A stretch of DNA of 6,282 nt from Candidatus Bathycorpusculum sp. (lineage in GTDB: Archaea; Thermoproteota; Bathyarchaeia; Bathyarchaeales; Bathycorpusculaceae), in NCBI GenBank assembly GCA_009779045.1, contig WREZ01000074.1, positions 1 through 6,282 on the forward strand. Direction: 5' to 3'. Of the stretch, positions 1-5,577 are shown piece after piece; position 1 is the stretch's first letter, and each line of letters opens with the position of its first letter. The translations under genes were made by a program, and so were the position numbers. The notes under the pieces are model-generated. The model had not been told where the DNA came from. It worked only from the letters and a program-made list of their open reading frames with translations, and searched no databases.

Positions 1-167
1 CTATACGTAAAGTAAAGTAAACCAAACACAATCACATATAGAAAAACTGTTACGACAGGAATAAATATCCTTAATAAAAAAATGGAAGGAATCTTTAGAA
101 CGTCAATAGAAAACAGCTTATTGCATTGATACACTGCGGTTAAATTTAGTTTGTGACGATTCTTATA

Positions 168-1763
168 TTATTTTAATATTTTCTTTAGGTCGTTTTCTGG
201 TGTGGATATAGGTGTGAGGTTGAATTTTTCTATGAGTATGTTTAGTATATTTGGTGTTATGAATGCAGGTAGGCTTGGTCCTATGTAGATGTTTTTTATG
301 CCAAGTGAAAGCAAGGTTAGTAGTATGCAGATGGCTTTTTGTTCGTACCATGAGAGCATTAATGTTAGGGGTAGTTCGTTTACGGTGCAGTTGAAGGCTT
401 CGGATAGGGCTATTGCTACTTTGATTGCGCTGTAGGCGTCGTTGCATTGTCCCATGTCCATAATTCTTGGTAGACCGTTGATGTCGCCTATGTTTAGGTC
501 GTTGAAGCGGTATTTTCCGCATGCTAATGTTAGTATAATGGTGTCTTTGGGTGTTTGTTTTACAATTTCAGTGTAATAGTTTCTGCCTGGTTTTGCTCCG
601 TCGCAGCCGCCTATGAGGAAGAAGTGTTTGATTGCTCCGGTTTTTACGGCGTTTATTACTTTGTCGGCTACTGATAAAATGGTGTCTTTGGCAAAGCCTG
701 TGGTTAGTGTGTCGCCGCCGTTAATTCCTGTCATTTTGTGTGGTTGTTTGTAGCCTCCCAGTTCTATGGCTTTGTTTATTAGTGGTGTAAAATTTTTGTC
801 TTCGTCTATGTGTGTTAGGTTGGGGTGTGATACTATGGATGTTGTAAATGCTCTGTCTGTGTATGTTTGTTTTGGGGGCATTAGGCAGTTTGTTGTAAAT
901 AGTATGGGTGCGGGTATGTTTTCGAATTCGTTTTGTTGGTTTTGCCATGCGGTGCCAAAATTGCCTTTGAGGTGGGGGTATTTTTTTAGTTCGGGGTAGC
1001 TGTGTGCTGGGAGCATTTCGCTGTGAGTGTATATGTTTATGCCTTTGTTGTTTGTTTGTTCTAAGAGTAGTTTAAGATCATGTAAGTCATGTCCGGAGAT
1101 AACTATGAATGGTCCGGGTTCTATGTTGCAGGTTACTTTTGTAGGTTCAGGTTTTCCATATGTAGTGGTGTTGGCTGTGTCGAGCATTTCCATACAGGTC
1201 AAGTTAATGTTGCCTAGTTCCATTATGAGTGTAAATAGTTCGTCAGTGGTTTTATGTTCTCCAAGTGCTTGTAGGCCTTTGTAGAAAAAACTGTTAACTG
1301 CGTCGTTGTTTTTACCTAAAACATGTGCGTGATAGGCGTAGGCGGCCATGCCGCGTAGTCCAAATAGTAGAAGAGATTTCAAAGACCGTAAATCCTCGTC
1401 GTCTTTATTGTTCCAAAGTTGCGTTATATCATATGGTTGGTCATTTATTGAATAGGTGTCTTTGTGGGTAGTGTTGTATTGTTGTGTGAGTTTTGTTTTT
1501 TCATTTTTGATAAGGTCTATTTGTTGTTGTATGGTTTTGTTGTTAAAATTTACGTTAGTTAGGGTGGTAAATAGGCTGTTGATTATGATTTTATGGGTAT
1601 TTTCTGTGGGTGTGTTGTCTTTGATTATTTTTGTAAGATTTATTATCTCTGTTGTTAGTGTGTCTTGGAGGTTGGCGGTGTCGGTTTTTTTTCCACATAT
1701 ACCGTTGGTTGTGCATCCGGTTTCTTTTGCGGTTTGTTCACATTGAAAACAAAACATTGACAT
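168..1763 (-). CDS. hcp: Hybrid cluster protein (Hcp, hydroxylamine/NO reductase), class I
   Basis: This is a complete 531-residue cytoplasmic iron-sulfur enzyme. Family knowledge: Hcp reduces hydroxylamine in vitro and is thought to detoxify nitric oxide in vivo. The N-terminal cysteines C5, C8, C17 and C23 (spacing CX2CX8CX5C) match the class I, strict-anaerobe pattern. All hybrid-cluster ligands are visible: H225 in GHDLHDL, E249 in SEMLPAH, C293 in TTNCLMPP, C387 in GGCDGAKPG, C415 in LACGKYRF, C440 in MGQCNDAYSA, and E474 with K476 in SWYEQKA. Their order and spacing agree with the Desulfovibrio protein. The frame stays open to 1880, but that extension would overlap the divergent regulator and lacks family similarity. 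I chose ATG 1763 because AAGGAG (1773-1778) lies 9 nt upstream and the protein then begins MSMFCFQCEQ. ATG 1757 is also possible. No reductase partner (Hcr) lies in the window. Coding-strand codons mostly end in A or C. Confidence 0.97.
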   Translation of the reverse strand: MSMFCFQCEQTAKETGCTTNGICGKKTDTANLQDTLTTEIINLTKIIKDNTPTENTHKIIINSLFTTLTNVNFNNKTIQQQIDLIKNEKTKLTQQYNTTHKDTYSINDQPYDITQLWNNKDDEDLRSLKSLLLFGLRGMAAYAYHAHVLGKNNDAVNSFFYKGLQALGEHKTTDELFTLIMELGNINLTCMEMLDTANTTTYGKPEPTKVTCNIEPGPFIVISGHDLHDLKLLLEQTNNKGINIYTHSEMLPAHSYPELKKYPHLKGNFGTAWQNQQNEFENIPAPILFTTNCLMPPKQTYTDRAFTTSIVSHPNLTHIDEDKNFTPLINKAIELGGYKQPHKMTGINGGDTLTTGFAKDTILSVADKVINAVKTGAIKHFFLIGGCDGAKPGRNYYTEIVKQTPKDTIILTLACGKYRFNDLNIGDINGLPRIMDMGQCNDAYSAIKVAIALSEAFNCTVNELPLTLMLSWYEQKAICILLTLLSLGIKNIYIGPSLPAFITPNILNILIEKFNLTPISTPENDLKKILK

Positions 1764-1770
1764 TTTATAT

Positions 1771-1778
1771 GGCTCCTT
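1771..1778 (-). promoter_or_regulatory. Ribosome binding site of hcp
   Basis: AAGGAGCC on the minus strand ends 7 nt before ATG 1763 (9 nt from the AAGGAG core). It decides the start against the longer open frame reaching 1880. Confidence 0.75.
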
Positions 1779-1799
1779 GTTGTGTTGTTCTTTTTGTGT

Positions 1800-1821
1800 A
1801 ATATAAACAATATGTATAAAA
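1800..1821. promoter_or_regulatory. Candidate shared TATA region for hcp and the regulator
   Basis: Two AT-rich boxes lie in the 95-bp divergent gap: AATATAAA at 1800-1807 and GTATAAAA at 1814-1821. Read on the minus strand they are TTTATATT and TTTTATAC, close to archaeal TATA boxes. The second would place an hcp start site near 1790 and a short leader. Read on the plus strand, either box could serve the regulator, with transcription starting about 1830-1843. The assignment assumes an archaeal host; in a bacterium the same boxes could act as -10 elements. Confidence 0.4.
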
Positions 1822-1822
1822 G

Positions 1823-1847
1823 CAACATACATGTTGTAAAAACAACA
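1823..1847. promoter_or_regulatory. Overlapping inverted repeats, candidate operator of the Crp/Fnr regulator
   Basis: Two perfect inverted repeats share a central arm. CAACAT-AC-ATGTTG spans 1823-1836, and TGTTGT-AAAA-ACAACA spans 1832-1847. The second has the 6-4-6 geometry usual for Crp/Fnr dimers. It abuts the regulator's ribosome binding site, while the first lies just beside the candidate TATA boxes. Additional TGTTG half-sites occur at 1778-1782 and 1783-1787, inside the hcp leader. Inference: the neighbouring regulator binds here to control itself and hcp. Confidence 0.55.
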
Positions 1848-1854
1848 AAGGTGA
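1847..1854 (+). promoter_or_regulatory. Ribosome binding site of the Crp/Fnr regulator (GGTGA type)
   Basis: AAAGGTGA ends 4 nt before TTG 1859. The GGTGA form pairs with the 3' end of 16S rRNA (ATCACCTCC) and suits a short spacing. It supports the TTG start. Its first base is the last base of the second inverted repeat, so a bound repressor could also block translation initiation or early elongation. Confidence 0.65.
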
Positions 1855-1858
1855 CGTT

Positions 1859-2518
1859 TTGAAAAAAACATTCGAAACAATAAAAAACAACCCCCTACTC
1901 CAAGGAATATCCTTTAGCGACTTCGAAAAAATGCTAACCTGCCTATCAGCAAAAACAACCACACACCAAAAAAACACCACCATACTACAAACCGGAGACA
2001 CCATAAACTACATAGGCATAATCCTATCCGGCAACATAAAAATTATAAAAGAAAACCCAAACGGCCAAAACACAACACTAAAAGAACAAAACGCACCCGA
2101 ACTCTTCGGCGAAGAATACACCTGCGCAGGAATAGACCACAGCCCCATAACCATACAAACAACAGAAAAAACAGAAATCCTCCAAATAGACTACAAAAGA
2201 ATAAACACCTCATGCACCTCAGCCTGCCCATACCACAGAAGACTAATAAAAAACATGCTAAAACTCATCGCCACAAAAAACATAGAACAAAACCAAAAAA
2301 TCGAAATACTCACAAAACGAACAACAAGAGAAAAACTACTAACCTACCTAAACACACAAAAAAACACAACACCAACAAAAAAATTCACCATACCCCACAA
2401 CAGACAAGAACTAGCCAACTACCTCTGCATAGACAGAAGCGCCATGTCAAACGAACTCTCCAAAATGAAAAAAGAAGGCCTAATAAAATTCCACAAAAAC
2501 ACCTTCGAACTAACATAA
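1859..2518 (+). CDS. Crp/Fnr-family transcriptional regulator, probable HcpR-like control of hcp
   Basis: This 219-residue protein has the standard Crp/Fnr layout: an N-terminal cyclic-nucleotide-binding-type beta barrel (about residues 10-115), a long dimerisation helix (about 125-155) and a C-terminal winged helix-turn-helix. The recognition region NRQELANYLCIDRSAMSNEL (181-200) followed by SKMKKEGLI is characteristic of the anaerobe-type family. Its cysteines (28, 89, 119, 123, 190) do not form the classical N-terminal Fnr [4Fe-4S] pattern, so the signal is not evident; heme or direct NO sensing, as in some HcpR proteins, is possible. It starts with TTG after AAAGGTGA. It is divergent from hcp, which points to local control of that gene. 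The coding strand is extremely poor in G and rich in A and C, giving many Thr, Asn and Lys codons. Close resemblance to clostridial regulators, from memory, suggests horizontal acquisition of the pair; that is inference. Confidence 0.93.
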   Translation: MKKTFETIKNNPLLQGISFSDFEKMLTCLSAKTTTHQKNTTILQTGDTINYIGIILSGNIKIIKENPNGQNTTLKEQNAPELFGEEYTCAGIDHSPITIQTTEKTEILQIDYKRINTSCTSACPYHRRLIKNMLKLIATKNIEQNQKIEILTKRTTREKLLTYLNTQKNTTPTKKFTIPHNRQELANYLCIDRSAMSNELSKMKKEGLIKFHKNTFELT

Positions 2519-2565
2519 AAAAACAACACACCACACAACCATTTACCCTATACCTAAAAGAAAAA
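2517..2565 (-). terminator. T-rich candidate terminator downstream of the radical SAM gene
   Basis: On the minus strand, the 50-bp convergent gap after the TAG stop at 2571 carries TTTTTCTTTTAG (T5 at 2561-2565) and then a T7 run (2517-2523). Intrinsic termination at T-tracts without a hairpin is the archaeal mode. No clear hairpin is seen. The plus-strand side of the gap has no equivalent T-run for the regulator. Confidence 0.4.
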
Positions 2566-2570
2566 CACAC

Positions 2571-3437
2571 CTAACCAAATTGCAACAACCGAGATTTTTT
2601 TACTTCAAATTTACGCATATACCCAAATACATCAACAGGACGATAAAGGATACCATGCTTACAGCATTCAGCTTTAAAAACATCCATTAACCTATCGTTA
2701 CTTGGACTTTTACACTCATATCTGTTACCAAACGCCTGAATATACTTCTGCTTCACACCAGGGAAACACTGATCCAAATTTTTAAAAAAATACTCGCGAC
2801 TACCCTCCCTAAGAGTAGTGCCAAAACCAAAACAAAGTACCCCATGCACCTTTGCACGTATACAATAATCCAAAAGACCACGCAAATTTTCCTCAGTATC
2901 ATTGATAAACGGCAAAATAGGACAAAGCCACACCACCGTAGGAATCCCAGCATCCCGCATAACCTCCAACACAGCAAAACGCTCAGCAGTAGTAGATACA
3001 TACGGTTCAAGAATACGACATAAATCCTCATCAAATGTAGTTAACGTAATCTGTACCACACATTTAGTCATAGCATTAATATCCTTAAGAACATCCACAT
3101 CACGCAAAATACGATTAGACTTAGTTTGAATCGCCACCCCAAACCCATACCGTTTAATCAACTCTAAACATTGTCTAGTAACTTGTAATTCTTCCTCAAA
3201 ATGAATATAAGGATCACACATAGCTCCCGTACCAATCATACAAGGATTACGTTTACAAACAAGCTGTGACTCCAAAATCCGCACCGCATCCCGTTTAACC
3301 TCAATATCCTCAAAATCATGTTTCATCTGATAACATGTACTACGACTATCACAGTAAATACAGCCATGGGTACAACCACGATAAATATTTACCCCGTTTT
3401 TTGGTGAGAGGATTGTTTTGTAATCAGCATAGTGCAG
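2571..3437 (-). CDS. Radical SAM protein, SPL/Rv2578c-like family, with probable CTG start
   Basis: This 288-residue protein carries the radical SAM motif CX3CX2C as C22, C26 and C29 in RGCTHGCIYCDSRS. It continues with conserved-looking segments such as CYQMKHDFEDIEVKR, MIGTGAMCDPYI, QTKSNRILRD and WLCPILPFINDTEEN. Radical SAM enzymes use a [4Fe-4S] cluster to cleave S-adenosylmethionine; the substrate of this subfamily is not known to me. The first in-frame ATG (3326) would delete the cluster motif, so a caller requiring ATG/GTG/TTG would report a truncated protein. The frame runs upstream to a stop at 3441-3443, and the codon pair after it is ACC-CTG. The CTG (3435-3437) sits where relatives, from memory, begin MHYxxxKTIL; here it reads L/M-HYADYKTILSPKNG. 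A weak AGAGG lies 11 nt upstream. The alternative is a recently lost start codon. It is convergent with the regulator. Confidence 0.88.
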   Translation of the reverse strand: MHYADYKTILSPKNGVNIYRGCTHGCIYCDSRSTCYQMKHDFEDIEVKRDAVRILESQLVCKRNPCMIGTGAMCDPYIHFEEELQVTRQCLELIKRYGFGVAIQTKSNRILRDVDVLKDINAMTKCVVQITLTTFDEDLCRILEPYVSTTAERFAVLEVMRDAGIPTVVWLCPILPFINDTEENLRGLLDYCIRAKVHGVLCFGFGTTLREGSREYFFKNLDQCFPGVKQKYIQAFGNRYECKSPSNDRLMDVFKAECCKHGILYRPVDVFGYMRKFEVKKSRLLQFG

Positions 3438-3481
3438 GGTCTATAACGCCTCTGTTCATTTTTACAATAACAACTTACGGG

Positions 3482-3511
3482 ATTAGTATTTGACTCTTCG
3501 AAATTAGTATT
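3482..3511. repeat. Direct repeat ATTAGTATT x2, 21 bp apart
   Basis: The 9-bp unit ATTAGTATT occurs at 3482-3490 and 3503-3511, in the spacer between the divergent radical SAM and aldo/keto reductase genes. A 21-bp period is two helical turns, so both copies face the same side of DNA, as in tandem operators. An AT-rich box, TTAAATATTTT, lies about 20 bp further right (near 3531-3541) and could be a TATA element for either direction. No protein can be assigned. Confidence 0.35.
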
Positions 3512-3619
3512 ATGGTTGTTTTGCTTGGGCTTAAATATTTTTCTTGCCCGGTTCATTATTGCCCTGAAGTTGATCATTGAGCCTATACAAGTGGAGTACA
3601 GGAGATAACTAGGAAATTA

Positions 3620-3685
3620 ATGCTGTTAATTTTGATACTAAAAAGGTTTTTGAAAGATTTTTTGGTGGTTGTTAGAGAAGCTTAA
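3620..3685 (+). CDS. Possible 21-residue hydrophobic leader peptide
   Basis: A short frame starts at ATG 3620 and encodes MLLILILKRFLKDFLVVVREA. AGGA lies at 3611-3614, 5 nt before the ATG, and GGAGA is further upstream at 3601-3605. It ends 25 bp before the likely aldo/keto reductase start and is not in frame with it. The composition is hydrophobic with a few basic residues, which a random T-rich stretch would also give. Its only support is the spacing to the Shine-Dalgarno-like sequence and its position just upstream of a gene. Confidence 0.2.
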   Translation: MLLILILKRFLKDFLVVVREA

Positions 3686-3710
3686 TAGAGCAGCATGTGG
3701 GTTACGATTT

Positions 3711-4883
3711 ATGAATTATAGGTCAAATAAAGTTAACGGTGATGAGCTTTCAATACTTGGTTTTGGGTGTATGAGGTTTCCAAAAGATGAGGGGGAAACA
3801 GAGAAGCTTGTTTTGTATGCTATTGAGCATGGTGTGAATTATTTTGATACTGCTTTTTTGTATAAAAATAGTGAGGTTACGCTTGGGCGTATTTTGAGTA
3901 GAAATGATAAACGTAAAGATGTTAAATTGGCAACTAAAATTCCGCCGTATATGGTTAAGAAGTATGGTGATTTGGATAAGATTTTCAGTCAAGAGCTTAC
4001 ACGACTTCAGACTGATTATGTGGACTATTATTTTATACATATGCTTACTGATCTTAGTGTGTGGGATCGTCTGGTTGCTTTAGGTATTAAAAAGTGGCTT
4101 GTAGAGAAAAAGGCGTCTGGTCAAATTAGAAGTGTGGGTTTTTCATATCATGGTGGTAAGGATGAATTTGTTAAGATTTGTGATGCTTATTTATGGGAAT
4201 TTTGTATGATTCAGTATAACTATTTAGATGAATATAATCAGGCTGGTAAAGCTGGATTGCAACATGCAGCAAGTAAGGGCATACCTGTGATGATTATGGA
4301 ACCCCTGCGAGGTGGGGTGCTTGCAAATAATTTGCCAAAAAAGGTAGCTAAAGTTTTTGAGCAGGCATCTGTTCGTAGGACTCCTGCGGAGTGGTCGTTT
4401 AGGTGGTTGTGGAATCAAGCTGAGGTTACGTGTGTTTTATCTGGTATGAATAGTATGGAAATGGTTAAAGAAAATATTGATGTTGCTAAAACATCTAAAA
4501 TAGGCGATTTTACTGAAGAGGATTTTGCGGTAATTGAGAAAGCAAAAAAAGCGTTTATGGAAACCATAAAAGTTCCATGCACAGGATGTAATTACTGCAT
4601 GCCTTGCCCACATGGTGTTGATATACCAACATGTTTTTCGTGCTATAACAACACGGTAATTGAAGGAAAAAAGGCGGCCTTCATAAAATATGTAATGCAA
4701 ACATCATTAAAAACTAAGCCTCAAATTGCGTCTCTTTGCAATAAGTGTGGGCAGTGTGAGAAGCGTTGTCCTCAAAAAATTGAAATACGCAGCGAACTTC
4801 AAAGCACAGTAAAAACATTTGAAAAAATTTACTTTAAACCAATACTGTTTATTGCAAAGCGGTTTATGAAAATCAAATCATGA
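3711..4883 (+). CDS. Aldo/keto reductase with C-terminal ferredoxin-type iron-sulfur clusters
   Basis: This 390-residue cytoplasmic oxidoreductase has an AKR TIM barrel (about residues 1-275) followed by a ferredoxin-like tail. The catalytic tetrad is visible: D46 and Y51 in FDTAFLYKNSE, K76 in LATKIPP and H110 in YYFIHML. Further barrel segments are SVGFSYHGG and MIMEPLRGGVL. The tail has C290, C293, C296 and C299 (CTGCNYCMPCP, with extra cysteines 308 and 311) and C343, C346, C349 and C353 (CNKCGQCEKRCP), enough for two [4Fe-4S] clusters. Such proteins are common in strict anaerobes; the clusters suggest electron exchange with a redox partner beyond NAD(P)H, but the substrate is unknown. 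The frame opens at TTG 3669, but ATG 3711 gives the family-typical MNYRSNKVNGDELSILGFGC; a weak GTGGG lies 9 nt upstream. Codons end mostly in T or G until about residue 283, then shift to A and C in the cluster-bearing tail. Confidence 0.93.
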   Translation: MNYRSNKVNGDELSILGFGCMRFPKDEGETEKLVLYAIEHGVNYFDTAFLYKNSEVTLGRILSRNDKRKDVKLATKIPPYMVKKYGDLDKIFSQELTRLQTDYVDYYFIHMLTDLSVWDRLVALGIKKWLVEKKASGQIRSVGFSYHGGKDEFVKICDAYLWEFCMIQYNYLDEYNQAGKAGLQHAASKGIPVMIMEPLRGGVLANNLPKKVAKVFEQASVRRTPAEWSFRWLWNQAEVTCVLSGMNSMEMVKENIDVAKTSKIGDFTEEDFAVIEKAKKAFMETIKVPCTGCNYCMPCPHGVDIPTCFSCYNNTVIEGKKAAFIKYVMQTSLKTKPQIASLCNKCGQCEKRCPQKIEIRSELQSTVKTFEKIYFKPILFIAKRFMKIKS

Positions 4884-4914
4884 CCTATAACAATCATTAG
4901 TTGTGAGTTTACTT

Positions 4915-4981
4915 AGCCTTTTTAGTTAGTTCAGTAGATTCAATGAAATATCACGTTATGAGATTTGTTTTGAGAGTTTTT
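4915..4981 (+). terminator. T-rich candidate termination region after the aldo/keto reductase gene
   Basis: The 137-bp gap before the tRNA gene has a T5 run at 4919-4923 and T-rich stretches to 4981 (TTTGTTTTGAGAGTTTTT). No hairpin is evident. This would fit archaeal T-tract termination, but the whole region is AT-rich, so support is weak. Confidence 0.3.
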
Positions 4982-5020
4982 AAACCAGAAAATGGAGGAA
5001 CGGCATTATATTCAGATAGC

Positions 5021-5097
5021 TGGTGCGGGAACCGGGATTTGAACCCGAGTCCTAGACTTGGCAAGCCTATGTACTAACCAAGCTGTACTATTCCCGC
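5021..5097 (-). tRNA. tRNA-Gly (GCC), CCA end encoded
   Basis: The full cloverleaf can be drawn. The acceptor GCGGGAA pairs with TTCCCGC, followed by discriminator A and encoded CCA (5021-5023). The D stem is GTAC/GTAC with loop AGCTTGGTTA. The anticodon stem is TAGGC/GTCTA with loop TTGCCAA, so the anticodon is GCC (5060-5062). The variable loop is GGAC. The T stem is TCGGG/CCCGG with loop TTCAAAT. All stems pair, with only G-T exceptions. There is no intron. The D arm and T arm resemble archaeal rather than bacterial tRNA-Gly. Upstream on the minus strand are two possible promoter boxes, TTTATTA (5138-5144) and an AATATAAT stretch (near 5106-5113). The second is too close for an archaeal TATA box with a start at the mature end. 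Confidence 0.96.
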
Positions 5098-5577
5098 ATA
5101 GCACATTATATTGTAGTGCAACAATCTAAGAACTCCCTAATAAACTCTATTTTTTTGTTTTAGCAAATAATTTGTGTTAAAAACTATTTTTGAGCACTCT
5201 TGTAAGTGTAGCGGTAAAAATTTTATAGTTTTCTGTTGGTTTCATTTTGTTTTGTGGGTTGTTTGATGTTTTTGTATTTTTGTTATTTTGTTAATTGTTA
5301 TAGTACTATTTTTGTTTATAAGTGAAAATGTGGTAGTTTTTATAAAATGTAATAGTTATGTTAATTAAATATGTTAAATGTAAAGTTGTAGAAAATGGTC
5401 AAGATTTTGTTTCTAAATCGTATTTTTCCTGTAGATTTTTAAACAGCGGTGTTTAGTAATTATTAGTGATTAAAGTGACAAAAACTATTAAGAGATGTGG
5501 CAATATGAAAGTTTTCATTAAAAGTGTTAAGCCTCAAATGTTACTATTTTCAATCTTTAAGTGGAGTGTTGTTTAAA
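5098..5577. other. Gene-free T/G-rich interval
   Basis: About 480 bp between the tRNA gene and the last open frame hold no open frame of useful length on either strand. The plus strand is strongly T- and G-rich; 5244-5305 contains no C. Small features are a TATA-like palindrome (TTTTTATAAAAT, about 5337-5348) and ATGTTAA repeated 13 bp apart (5358-5364, 5371-5377). A 23-residue frame from ATG 5505 to the TAA ending at 5576, encoding MKVFIKSVKPQMLLFSIFKW and three more residues, overlaps the upstream extension of the last gene's frame in another phase. I see no RNA gene here. Confidence 0.5.

Noticed and set aside
76..82. T7 run on the minus strand as an hcp terminator
   Set aside because: It is about 85 bp past the hcp stop, with no hairpin, in generally AT-rich DNA. 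Positions 1-167 hold no other recognisable feature.
766..1746. Plus-strand frames opposite hcp (766-999, 1027-1284, 1456-1746)
   Set aside because: They are antisense shadows of a well-conserved gene, with low-complexity Val/Phe/Ser-rich translations caused by the T/G-rich strand.
1764..1880. N-terminal extension of the hcp frame up to ATG 1880
   Set aside because: It adds 39 residues unlike any Hcp, runs through the regulator's start and the operator region, and lacks the ribosome binding site seen before ATG 1763.
3389..3577. 62-residue minus-strand frame beginning MINFRAIMNRARKIF
   Set aside because: It overlaps the conserved start of the radical SAM gene in another frame, has no ribosome binding site, and shows no recognisable motif.
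3669..3710. TTG start adding 14 residues to the aldo/keto reductase
   Set aside because: GGTGG is directly adjacent with no spacing, and the family start pattern begins at ATG 3711.
4992..5042. Plus-strand mini-frame beginning MEERHYIQIAG after the reductase gene
   Set aside because: Its second half is the antisense of the tRNA gene, so it is almost certainly a chance frame.
5021..5097. tRNA-Gly as an integration site of a mobile element carrying the last gene
   Set aside because: Elements integrating at a tRNA 3' end would lie to the left of 5021, where the ordinary reductase gene sits. No integrase or repeated tRNA end is visible in the window.
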